Shown piece by piece: positions 16,050-25,163 of a stretch of DNA of 64,000 bases. Source of the stretch: Candidatus Kryptoniota bacterium (GTDB lineage: Bacteria > Bacteroidota > Ignavibacteria > Kryptoniales > JAKASW01); the NCBI GenBank assembly GCA_036567965.1, contig DATCTN010000026.1, forward strand, positions 248,001 through 312,000, given 5' to 3'. Each line of letters begins with the position of its first letter. The first letter of the stretch is position 1. Made by a program: the position numbers and the translations under genes. The notes below the pieces were generated by a model. The model did no database searches, was not told where the DNA came from, and worked only from the letters and a program-made list of their open reading frames with translations.

Positions 16050-19000
16050 ATGCGCTTTTTCTACGCTTTCGTTGTGATTTTCCTGCTTGGGGGAATCGCA
16101 AACGCACAAACCAATTTGTCCGGGACAATCGGCGTCGACTCTACACTGTCGCTAGCCGGTAGCCCTTACATCGTCACCGGTGATCTGACCGTGAACTCAC
16201 CGCACACTCTAACTGTAGATTCCGGCGTGGTGCTGCGATTCCAATCGAACACCGGACTGTATGTCCTCGGGCATCTTGATGCGCGATGGGCAACATTCAC
16301 TTCCAACAAAGATACTGCGGGGGGGAATCCGCAAAGAGGAGACTGGAGCACTATTCAGCTGGGTAACTATTCATACTCCGCGACTGCAACGATCGACACT
16401 TGCCAGGTAAAATATTCAGGAAGCAATACTTCGAGCCTTTGTTTTTATAATTCGACTGCCAGTGTAGTCGGGACCTCGGTCTCTATTTCAAACAATCAAT
16501 GTATCTACTTGCATCAGGGAAGTCTGAACCTTTTCAATTCCACACTTTCCAATGCGAGTCAGCACGGTCTTGTGATGGACGGTGGAACAGTAACTCATTT
16601 TGTGTCCACGACTGTTTCATTTTGCCAGTGGCCGATTGTATTGAACGGTACATCTTCACTTCAATTCGACGGCGTTAATAGTTTCAACTCCAATACGAAC
16701 AGAGGCGTGTTCCTGAATTTCAATGTATGTGGGACGATGACTCTCGATACGCTTTCAATTCCCTATTTCATAAGTCCGTCGTTTAGCGTCGTTAACGGTT
16801 CAACTTTTACGGTGTCTCCGGGCGTCGTAATGATGAACGGCGACTTCAGTGTCAACGACAGCTCCAGGATCGTTCTCGACCCGGGAAGCATTTTGAAATT
16901 CAACTCCAGTGCCCATTTGTATATCAATGGGGCCCTGATAGCGAACGGTACTCCATCGAACAATATTTATTTCACTTCCTATAAAGATGACAATCAGGGC
17001 GGAGACTCGAATGGCGACGGAACGACGTCAGCTCCCGCAATCAACGACTGGGCGGGAGTGGTCTTCAATTCTCAAAGCATCGACGCACTCTGCGTGATGA
17101 AACATTGCTGGGTATCTTTTGCGGGATATACAGGAATCGGCGGAATCACCATGTACAACGCGAACCCTACGATCGACAGCTGTGAGATGGAAGACAACCA
17201 TTTCGGGGCAATGATCCAGGGAACTTCGAGCCCGGTATTCACTAACAACATAATCGGCTCGAGCGAGCTGGTTCCAATTGCAATGTCATTTTCCGCAAAT
17301 CCGATTTTCAGTAACAATACATTCTCATTTTCAGACAATACGTATGACGCGATCGGAATAATCGGAGAAACGCTTTCGGCCAATGCCGTGTTGCCGATCA
17401 GGTCGGTGACGAGCGTACCGAATGTGACGTATCTACTTCTCGGAACCGTGACAGTTCCCCCCGGTGTGACACTTACCATCAATAAGGGAATCGTCATCAA
17501 GGGGTATTTCTACGATCAGCGAATCGCTGTTCAGGGGAAACTGGTTGCAAATGCTACTCCGGACAGCATGATAGTATTCACCTCGGCGAAGGACGACAAT
17601 TTCGGAAATCCTCACGACACGAATAAGGACGGGAATGCAACTGTGCCGGACGTCGGCAATTGGTCGGGTATTGTCTTCGAGCCCGGGAGCGATCCGACAT
17701 CGACTCTGAACTACTGCAGAATAACCTACGCATCCTTGCAGCCGTATTGGTTATATGTGTACAACGGAACCTATTATTACACAGGTGCAGTCACGATCCT
17801 GAACGCGAGTCCGACAATTTCAAACTGCCAGATCGGAAACGCGCAGTATGGTATCTACGCGGCACTTTCTTCAAATCCGACTATCAGTAACAACTCGCTC
17901 TTCAATACGCAATCGACTCCTATCGCGATGTCTATATCCGCGAACCCGACTTTCACCGGGAATACCTTTACAAACCCGGGATTAGTCGGACTGGGACTGA
18001 TCGGCGAAAATGTGGTCTCCAATGGAATAATAAGCCAGAGGACAGTCGCTGGAATAGCAAACATTACTTACGTCCTTCTCGGCAGCATCACAATAAACTC
18101 CGGGACAAACGTTACCGTCAACGCAGGAGTCGTAATCAAATCGGGAGGTCCCGGCATCTTTGTGAATGGCGGGTTTAAAGCCAAGGGAACGATCGCGGGC
18201 GGACCGGTTACATTCACTTCGTTGAAGGACGATAATGTGGGAAATCCCGGCGACACAAATGGAGACGGTTCTGGTACATCGCCGGCTGCCGGCGATTGGA
18301 GTACGATTCGGTACCAGGGAACGAGCAACGATGCGTTTTGTGTCCTCGACAGTTGCGTGATCAAATTTGGTGGAAACTCATCTAGTACGCCGGACAATTC
18401 TTATTCAGCCGACTGGGGACTTGTAACATTTACAGATGCCGGAGGCACGATTTCAAATTGCACGCTATTCGGATCCTACAATTTCGGATTGCGACTGGAA
18501 AACAGCTCAACTCCGCCGGTAAGCAACGTTTCGATCTCGAGCTGCCGTAGGGATCCCATCGGGATGTCGCTCCTTGCAAATCCCACTTTTACGAACATCA
18601 CCTTCAGCGCAAACGGAAGCAAGGGAGTCCGCATTCTTGAAGGGACGCTCTCGTCAAATGCCACTCTCGATAAGAGAAGCATCGCCGGCATCAGCAACAT
18701 CGCTTATATAGTCGACAATTTAATTGTTGGACCTAGCGCAGTCCTTACATTGAAACCGGGCGTCGTTATCAAATTCTCCATCCAGAGTCTGCCACAAAGC
18801 AGCATCGTCGTGAATGGTGCTCTCGTTGCCGATGCTACAGCGGCTGAACCGATTATCTTCACTTCGTTCAAGGACGACTCCAATGGCGGCGACACGAACA
18901 ATGACGGTAACTCAAGCACCCCGGGACCGGGAGACTGGTACACCGTCGACTTCAATGCATCCGGTCTCGACAGTCTGAACTCGCTCATTCACTGTGATTT

Positions 19001-21572
19001 CAGGTACGGCGGATGGCAGGCATGGTGGGATAGTCACAACTGGGCTGAGTCGAGGATTTTCAATTCGCGAGTAATCGTCGACAGCTGTATTTTTGAAATG
19101 TCGCAGACATCAGGACTTGGAATCTATGGAAGTGCACATCCGTCTGTGACCAACACCCAGTTTACAAATATCACTTATACTCCGGTGACGATGAGCATGT
19201 TCTCTAATCCGTCATTCTCCGGTAATAATGCTCTCAATGTCGGATACATGGCCCTCGGGATAATTCCGGAGACATTTTCCCTGACTGCTGCCGTACCGCT
19301 TAGAGATTTCGGCGGCTATTCGAACATCACATATTATCTGTTCGGTACTTGCACCGTGAACACCGGTACAACTATTACGATTCCGGCGGGCGTAGTGTTC
19401 AAAGGCGGTAACTGGCACGTGAACGGGGCATTATCGGTTCTGGGAAATCAACTGCAGCCTGTGGTGTTCACTGATCCCGCGGATGACGCGTTCGGACATC
19501 CAGGAGATACGAACGGCGACGGATCTGCGACACTCCCGTCTATATATGATTACTCCTCGGTAACCGGAATTCCCGAGGACAACAGCCGTGTAATCTTCTA
19601 CGACGTAAGCGTTGACAGTCTCAGCACAATTCAATATGCATTGTTCCGTTACACAGTCAACGGCATTTATCTCCAGCAAGCTTCGCCAGTCATCAACCAC
19701 TGTACTTTTGAAAGGGACGTTTGGGGTCTGACTCTTAACGGCGTGTCGAGTCCCGCCGTTGATTCGTGCTTGTTCAAAGATCTCAAGTTGACCCCGTTCC
19801 AGACTTCCCTCGTATCGTATCCGAGTTCAACATTGGCCGATTCAATATCAGGCACGACTTTCAAGGCAATCGGGATCCTTGGAGAAACACTTGTACAAGA
19901 TGTCACACTGCCGAAGCGCAATCTTGCAGGGTTCACAAACATTCCGTACTTCCTCCTGAACAATTACACTGTCGCGAGTAACGCTGTCCTCACTATTGCG
20001 CCTGGAGTGATTTTGAAATTCTTCTATGGTGCAGGGATCACGATCAACAAAGGGCTCATGGCGGTGGGAGGTTCAGGACCAGACAGCACTATCGTGTTTA
20101 CAGATTTCAGGGACGATTTTTACGGCGGTGATTCGAACTCCGACAGCACGAACACAAAGCCGACTGATTCCGGCTACTACATATACAATTGGTGGGTCGG
20201 AAAAGGTTGGGGAGGAATTTCGTTTGCCGGTGTATCCCTGGATCCCTTGTGCAAACTGACACACTGCGTCGTTCGGAATGCGGGAATCACCTGGGGTTAT
20301 TACTGGGGAGACTGGTCTGACGGACCTGCTATCACCGTAACTAATGCGAGCCCAACATTCACTTACTGCTCGATGACCGACAATGGTAACGGTATTGTGG
20401 CGCTGGGCGCATCGAACCCGGTGGTCAACTACTGCGACATTTTCAACAATCTGGATTATGGAATCCGGAACATAGATCGTTCATTCAATATCGATGCACG
20501 CTGGAATTGGTGGGGAAACAATACAGGCCCCACGCATAGCGGGAATCCCGGCGGTACAGGTCAGGCTGTTACGGATTCGGTGAACTACCTGCCGTTCCTC
20601 GGAACAGGATCGTCAAATCCGCTTGCCGGCGATGTCAGTCTAAACGGCGCTGTCCAGGCATACGACGCGTCATTGATCCTGAAGTACGTCGTGAATCCAG
20701 GCGTGGACACACTGAACGCACTTCAACAGAGCGTCGCGGATGTCAGCGGCGAGATGGGTATTACAGCGTACGACGCATCTCTCGTACTTCAATACGTCGT
20801 AGGTTTGATCTCTTCTTTCCCGGCCGAAATCGGAAAAAGTATGAAGAAGCCGGACGCACCTACACAGCAGTTCATCGCTCTTCAGAAAGTATCGGGCGCA
20901 AATCTTTCAGTGGATGACGCAACAGCAAACAGGGGAGACTCACTCGTGGTTGCGCTGAAACTGGAGAATGTCGGCGGTATAGGCTCTATGCAGATCGCTC
21001 TCAGGTATGATCCGGCAATATTGGCTTTCAAGAAAGCTAGTGCGGCAGAAGTCACGGCGGGCTATTCCATCGCTTCAGGTACCGACGAGAAGAAGGGTGT
21101 CGTCAACCTCGCGCTTGCCGGCTCGACTCTACTGACCGATAACGGCACAGTGGCGTATGTCTCGTTCAGAGTAGCGAAGGACGTTCGCGGGATAATTAAT
21201 TCAACTCTCGATGTGGTCAAGTTCCTCGCGAACGAAACTGACATGACAGATCGCGCGGCATCGGGAAAGATCAAGATCGTTGGAAAGCCGACCACTTATT
21301 CTCTCGACCAGAATTATCCTAATCCGTTCAATCCGTCGACGACAATCGGGTACCAGATCCCCGACGATAATTCTCACGTCAGGATGGTAATCTACTCGAT
21401 TACAGGTCAAGTGGTGAAGGTACTTGTGGACCAGAACCAGGATGCAGGAATTCATAAGATAGTTTGGGATGGCACGAACGAACGCGGGCTTAGAGCAGGC
21501 AGCGGTATCTATTTCTGCCGCATCCAGGCCGGCAGTTTCATCCAAACCAAAAAACTGGTCCTCTTGAGGTAA
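16050..21572 (+). CDS. T9SS-secreted beta-helix protein with dockerin and cohesin modules
   Basis: An 1840-residue exported protein. The signal peptide is residues 1-19 (cleavage at ANA-Q) after ATG 16050, chosen for the AAAGGAG upstream and the signal sequence; the frame is open 29 codons further upstream. Residues about 33-1510 contain seven degenerate repeats of about 200-225 aa with parallel beta-helix (pectate-lyase-like) rungs. Each repeat except the first has an acidic DxNxDG-like loop followed by a W- or Y-containing strand. Residues about 1527-1590 form a dockerin-like pair ([20 protein letters not shown] and a second [15 protein letters not shown]). About 1617-1745 is a cohesin-like domain, and about 1750-1840 is the T9SS sorting domain with [10 protein letters not shown]. 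It is probably on the cell surface; ligand unknown. No catalytic site is recognised. Confidence 0.85.
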   Translation: MRFFYAFVVIFLLGGIANAQTNLSGTIGVDSTLSLAGSPYIVTGDLTVNSPHTLTVDSGVVLRFQSNTGLYVLGHLDARWATFTSNKDTAGGNPQRGDWSTIQLGNYSYSATATIDTCQVKYSGSNTSSLCFYNSTASVVGTSVSISNNQCIYLHQGSLNLFNSTLSNASQHGLVMDGGTVTHFVSTTVSFCQWPIVLNGTSSLQFDGVNSFNSNTNRGVFLNFNVCGTMTLDTLSIPYFISPSFSVVNGSTFTVSPGVVMMNGDFSVNDSSRIVLDPGSILKFNSSAHLYINGALIANGTPSNNIYFTSYKDDNQGGDSNGDGTTSAPAINDWAGVVFNSQSIDALCVMKHCWVSFAGYTGIGGITMYNANPTIDSCEMEDNHFGAMIQGTSSPVFTNNIIGSSELVPIAMSFSANPIFSNNTFSFSDNTYDAIGIIGETLSANAVLPIRSVTSVPNVTYLLLGTVTVPPGVTLTINKGIVIKGYFYDQRIAVQGKLVANATPDSMIVFTSAKDDNFGNPHDTNKDGNATVPDVGNWSGIVFEPGSDPTSTLNYCRITYASLQPYWLYVYNGTYYYTGAVTILNASPTISNCQIGNAQYGIYAALSSNPTISNNSLFNTQSTPIAMSISANPTFTGNTFTNPGLVGLGLIGENVVSNGIISQRTVAGIANITYVLLGSITINSGTNVTVNAGVVIKSGGPGIFVNGGFKAKGTIAGGPVTFTSLKDDNVGNPGDTNGDGSGTSPAAGDWSTIRYQGTSNDAFCVLDSCVIKFGGNSSSTPDNSYSADWGLVTFTDAGGTISNCTLFGSYNFGLRLENSSTPPVSNVSISSCRRDPIGMSLLANPTFTNITFSANGSKGVRILEGTLSSNATLDKRSIAGISNIAYIVDNLIVGPSAVLTLKPGVVIKFSIQSLPQSSIVVNGALVADATAAEPIIFTSFKDDSNGGDTNNDGNSSTPGPGDWYTVDFNASGLDSLNSLIHCDFRYGGWQAWWDSHNWAESRIFNSRVIVDSCIFEMSQTSGLGIYGSAHPSVTNTQFTNITYTPVTMSMFSNPSFSGNNALNVGYMALGIIPETFSLTAAVPLRDFGGYSNITYYLFGTCTVNTGTTITIPAGVVFKGGNWHVNGALSVLGNQLQPVVFTDPADDAFGHPGDTNGDGSATLPSIYDYSSVTGIPEDNSRVIFYDVSVDSLSTIQYALFRYTVNGIYLQQASPVINHCTFERDVWGLTLNGVSSPAVDSCLFKDLKLTPFQTSLVSYPSSTLADSISGTTFKAIGILGETLVQDVTLPKRNLAGFTNIPYFLLNNYTVASNAVLTIAPGVILKFFYGAGITINKGLMAVGGSGPDSTIVFTDFRDDFYGGDSNSDSTNTKPTDSGYYIYNWWVGKGWGGISFAGVSLDPLCKLTHCVVRNAGITWGYYWGDWSDGPAITVTNASPTFTYCSMTDNGNGIVALGASNPVVNYCDIFNNLDYGIRNIDRSFNIDARWNWWGNNTGPTHSGNPGGTGQAVTDSVNYLPFLGTGSSNPLAGDVSLNGAVQAYDASLILKYVVNPGVDTLNALQQSVADVSGEMGITAYDASLVLQYVVGLISSFPAEIGKSMKKPDAPTQQFIALQKVSGANLSVDDATANRGDSLVVALKLENVGGIGSMQIALRYDPAILAFKKASAAEVTAGYSIASGTDEKKGVVNLALAGSTLLTDNGTVAYVSFRVAKDVRGIINSTLDVVKFLANETDMTDRAASGKIKIVGKPTTYSLDQNYPNPFNPSTTIGYQIPDDNSHVRMVIYSITGQVVKVLVDQNQDAGIHKIVWDGTNERGLRAGSGIYFCRIQAGSFIQTKKLVLLR

Positions 21573-21578
21573 TCACCC

Positions 21579-21629
21579 CGGCAGAGTTTAAGGATGCGCG
21601 GACGCCGGTCCGCGTGTCCTGATCTGCCG
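21579..21629 (+). promoter_or_regulatory. Large composite hairpin between the two T9SS genes
   Basis: Outer stem CGGCAGA (21579-21585) with TCTGCCG (21623-21629), a GGA/TCC inner segment (21592-21594 with 21617-21619), then CGCGGAC (21597-21603) with GTCCGCG (21608-21614) around a GCCG loop. There is no U-tract, so an intrinsic terminator is unlikely; mRNA processing, stability or attenuation between the genes is plausible. It ends 17 bases before the next ATG. Confidence 0.65.
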
Positions 21630-21646
21630 ACAACTACAGGTGGCTT

Positions 21647-24600
21647 ATGAATAAATTTTACAGGTACCTCTTGATCGTTCTCCTCCTGCCCGCTTATTCG
21701 GACCTCCTTGCGGGCACGATAGGACTTTCGATACACGATACAACTGTCACGCAGGGAAGATTCGTCGATATACCGATATACGTCGACACGACTCTCAGCG
21801 GCCAGAATGTCACTTCATTTCAACTTCAGCTCAATTACTACTCGAGCGGCCTCGCATTCGACAGCGTAATTACCAGCGGGACCCTTGTCCAGTCTCTGGG
21901 GTCGGTGACGTTTAACGGAAGAACTGCGGGGCAGGTCAGCATTGCCTTCGCAGGGACCAATCCGTTAAGCGGAATGGGGAAATTGATCTACGTTCGTTTC
22001 AGGACAATAGCTGTCTCATACTCTACGATAACATTTTCCGATTCGGCACATGATTTCCTGAACGAGGGAGCACCTCAGGTTGAACTTCAAAACGGCAATA
22101 TCAATATAATCGCACCACCTTCTATCAATATTTCTCCGACGTCCGCTCTGCTCACGGCGGGGGACAGCCTTCAATTCTGGGCGTCGAACGGAACACCGCC
22201 GTATCACTGGTCTTTAACTAACTCAGCGATCGCGACCTTTGATTCAAGCGATATGCTGCATGTGCATCAGGCCGGCTTCACACGTGTCATCGGCTCCGAT
22301 GCAGGAGGAATCGTCGACACAATTCCGGGCACGATCGAGATTCGCGCGTTCGAACTTAGCCTACACGATACCTCGGTGATGCAGGGACAGACGTTTGACT
22401 TGCCGGTTTACACGTCAGACATCGGAGGATTGAATGCCACCGCGGGATCTTTCAGAATGACGTTCAATCAGAATCTGCTGACTCCGATCGGTGTTGTACA
22501 GGCCGGCTCGTTATTATCGTCTTATAGTCCGCCCGCCTTCAACAAGAACGTGGCCGGGCAGATGGATATCTCTTTCGCCGGAGCGACCAGTCTAGCTGGC
22601 AGAGGAGTCTTGCTTTTTGTTCGCTTCAAGGTTTCTGCGGTCAATAACGGTGGATCTTCCCTCGGCCTCACTAATATTCTTTTGAATGAAAGCACTTCGG
22701 GAAACGGGCAGGGAGCGAACTTCAATACCATCTTGCTGGCGAATCTAAATATTCTACCGTCATCCGGCGCGTTAATCGACGGTGATACCCTGCGCTTTCA
22801 AGCATCAGGCGGCACTCCTCCATACAGCTGGACGACCAGCGACACCAATGTCGCCCGCATCGACAACTCAGGACTCCTGACTGCCCTCAGAGGAGGATCG
22901 GTCGACGTCAAGGCAATTGACACTTACGGAGGGAGCGGTACGGCCGCAGGGATACAGATCTATGACAGCCGGATATCTGTGCACGATACCGTTGCTGTCG
23001 CGGGAACAGAAGTCGACGTGCCTGTGTATCTTTCTTCTGTCCGGCCAGGTAATTCATTCTCGAGCTTGCAGACAACTATCGTATACGATACATCGTTCAT
23101 GCATGCATTGGGCGTGATCAACGCGGGAACTCTGACAGACGGCTGGTCGTGCGTGCCAAGCATATCCGGTAACCATATAACGTTTGCAGCTGCCGGTACC
23201 TCCAATATTAATTCTGCCGGAATCCTGATTGTGATTCGGTTCGCAATTCCATCGACTGCCGCCCTGGGAACCAACTCCCAAGTCCAGTTCCAGCAGTTTA
23301 TGCTCAACGAGGGAAATCCCCGTCCTCTCACGGTAAACGGAACAGTGACAGCTTCGGTTACTCCTCCTTCCGTTCCCTCTCTCCTCAGCCCAGCGAATCT
23401 CACAGCAGGCGCTGCGGTCAGCCTGACCCTTTCGTGGTACAGCGCCGCCGGAGCCACCTCCTATACGCTCCAGGTTTCCACGGATTCCACATTTGCATCG
23501 ACAGTTGTCAATCAGACCGGATTGACCGGGACATCAGATCCGATCAGCGGGTTGACCAATTCCACGAAGTACTTTTGGAGAGTATCAGGAGTTAACAGTG
23601 GCGGGCCGAGCGCTTGGTCCGTGGTCTGGAACTTCACGACAATCATTGCGGCACCTTCAGCGCCAGGTCTGAGCGCGCCGGTGAATGGTGCCACCGGTGT
23701 TTCCAGAACACCTTCACTATCCTGGAACATCTCATCAGGAGCGGTGACATATAGACTCCAGGTCTCGATGGATCCTTCATTTGCTTCTACCGCCGTAGAC
23801 ACGTCCGGACTCACCTCACTCACGTTCTCAATCGGAAGCGAAATCCTGGCGAATGGTCAAACCTATCATTGGCGTGTCAGTGCGACTAATGGCGGTGGCA
23901 CTGGCGACTGGTCAGCGGTATGGAGTTTTGTCACTATTGTCGCGGCTCCGCCCAAGCCAGCTCCCGTTGCTCCGACGGACTTAACATTCGGCGTTCGAAT
24001 TGATCCTACTTTCTCATGGAGTCCGTGCATGGGAGCAACGGGCTACTCGCTCGTCGTGGCGACCGATACCGGCTTCTCGGTGATTGTGTACGACACGACA
24101 GGGTTGACCTCAACCTCCGATACCGTCCATGCATTATCGTACCATGAAAGATATTACTGGCACGCCAGGGCGGAGAATGCAGGTGGGTCTAGCCCGTGGT
24201 CCGATATGTGGACGTTTGTCACTGTCCTTGCGCCGCCAGTCCTTGGCTCACCACCCGATCTTGCAGAGGATGTTGGAGATACTGTCGAGTTCACCTGGGC
24301 CGCCGTCTCTGGAGGTCAATCCTACAGGCTTGTCGTCGCATTCGATACTGCATTTGTCCATACCGCGTTTGATACGGCTTCTGTCCAGGACACTTCGATC
24401 CGGCATATCGGTTTCTTGCGCGATACTGTCTATTATTGGAAATTAGTCGCGAGCGACTCGTTCAGCACGGGAGTCTGGTCCGAAGTGCGAAGATTCAGGA
24501 CTTCGATCGGATTGGGAATCAATGGCGACACTAAAATCCCGAAGACATTTTCCTTGTTCCAGAACTATCCTAATCCTTTCAATCCTGCAACCCAGATCCA

Positions 24601-24805
24601 GTTTGATGTGCCGAAACGATCGACAGTGACACTTACTCTCCATGATATACTTGGAAGACAGGTCTGCACGATCTGTCAGGGAATGCTCGATGCCGGGAGA
24701 CACACAGTCAATTTTGACGGGTCTCACCTTTCGAGCGGGATTTATTTCCTCCGCATGCAGGCGGGCAATTTCACCGGAGTCAGGAAATTGGTCATCATGA
24801 AATGA
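21647..24805 (+). CDS. T9SS-secreted protein with three cohesin-like and four Fn3 domains
   Basis: A 1052-residue exported protein. Signal peptide residues 1-22 (cleavage after SDLLA). Three cohesin-like beta-sandwich domains follow: about 25-160, 235-360 and 441-570, each beginning with the pattern (L/S)xxHDTxVxxGxxxDxPVY. Two Ig-like segments with the same motif TPPYxW lie between them. Four Fn3-like repeats (about 575-955) each have a YxLQVSTDSxF-type strand followed by W-containing strands. The T9SS sorting domain with [10 protein letters not shown] is at about 965-1052. The protein looks like a surface scaffold, and the dockerin-like module of the preceding gene makes a cohesin-dockerin partnership plausible. 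No enzyme domain is visible. Confidence 0.85.
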   Translation: MNKFYRYLLIVLLLPAYSDLLAGTIGLSIHDTTVTQGRFVDIPIYVDTTLSGQNVTSFQLQLNYYSSGLAFDSVITSGTLVQSLGSVTFNGRTAGQVSIAFAGTNPLSGMGKLIYVRFRTIAVSYSTITFSDSAHDFLNEGAPQVELQNGNINIIAPPSINISPTSALLTAGDSLQFWASNGTPPYHWSLTNSAIATFDSSDMLHVHQAGFTRVIGSDAGGIVDTIPGTIEIRAFELSLHDTSVMQGQTFDLPVYTSDIGGLNATAGSFRMTFNQNLLTPIGVVQAGSLLSSYSPPAFNKNVAGQMDISFAGATSLAGRGVLLFVRFKVSAVNNGGSSLGLTNILLNESTSGNGQGANFNTILLANLNILPSSGALIDGDTLRFQASGGTPPYSWTTSDTNVARIDNSGLLTALRGGSVDVKAIDTYGGSGTAAGIQIYDSRISVHDTVAVAGTEVDVPVYLSSVRPGNSFSSLQTTIVYDTSFMHALGVINAGTLTDGWSCVPSISGNHITFAAAGTSNINSAGILIVIRFAIPSTAALGTNSQVQFQQFMLNEGNPRPLTVNGTVTASVTPPSVPSLLSPANLTAGAAVSLTLSWYSAAGATSYTLQVSTDSTFASTVVNQTGLTGTSDPISGLTNSTKYFWRVSGVNSGGPSAWSVVWNFTTIIAAPSAPGLSAPVNGATGVSRTPSLSWNISSGAVTYRLQVSMDPSFASTAVDTSGLTSLTFSIGSEILANGQTYHWRVSATNGGGTGDWSAVWSFVTIVAAPPKPAPVAPTDLTFGVRIDPTFSWSPCMGATGYSLVVATDTGFSVIVYDTTGLTSTSDTVHALSYHERYYWHARAENAGGSSPWSDMWTFVTVLAPPVLGSPPDLAEDVGDTVEFTWAAVSGGQSYRLVVAFDTAFVHTAFDTASVQDTSIRHIGFLRDTVYYWKLVASDSFSTGVWSEVRRFRTSIGLGINGDTKIPKTFSLFQNYPNPFNPATQIQFDVPKRSTVTLTLHDILGRQVCTICQGMLDAGRHTVNFDGSHLSSGIYFLRMQAGNFTGVRKLVIMK

Positions 24806-24961
24806 TGAAAGGCCGTTGTTGAGGAACTCAGGTGCAGTGCCAGTGAAAGTCGGTCGCAGCATTATTTCCCGTTGCCTTCAAGTTGCGGTCCGAGCTACTC
24901 CGCCGGAGACGAGTCTTTCCGGAGTGTGCCGTTCGGGAAATGCTCGTTGTAAAATTGCACC

Positions 24962-24990
24962 GGGTCGGTGATATCGGTGGCGACCGACCC
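24962..24990 (+). terminator. Perfect 8-bp hairpin, possible terminator
   Basis: GGGTCGGT (24962-24969) and ACCGACCC (24983-24990), loop of 13 bases. It is followed by TTTACCCGATTTT, which is only weakly U-rich. It stands between the cohesin gene and the caspase promoter. Confidence 0.35.
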
Positions 24991-25010
24991 TTTACCCGAT
25001 TTTGGCCAGG

Positions 25011-25039
25011 TTGACTTTTAGGCGGTTCATGGTTAGTTT
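25011..25039 (+). promoter_or_regulatory. Candidate promoter for the caspase gene
   Basis: TTGACT (25011-25016), a 17-base spacer, TAGTTT (25034-25039) continuing into TTC, so TAnnTTT. The leader would be about 118 bases before the ATG at 25164. Confidence 0.55.
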
Positions 25040-25163
25040 TTCTTCGCACTGCGAGTCCTTGATTTCCCTCGATTCCTGAACGGCAAGCCAATTCGACGTT
25101 CAGCGGGGAGATGTCAGGGCGCAATTTTACATAGAGAACGTGGGTACAATGAAGGAGGGAATC

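Larger units (their letters stand above)
24806..25163. other. Intergenic region with hairpin and promoter before the caspase gene
   Basis: About 360 bases without a gene. A hairpin at 24962-24990 and a promoter at 25011-25039 are listed separately. The preceding 150 bases show no frame with a recognised product. Confidence 0.5.
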
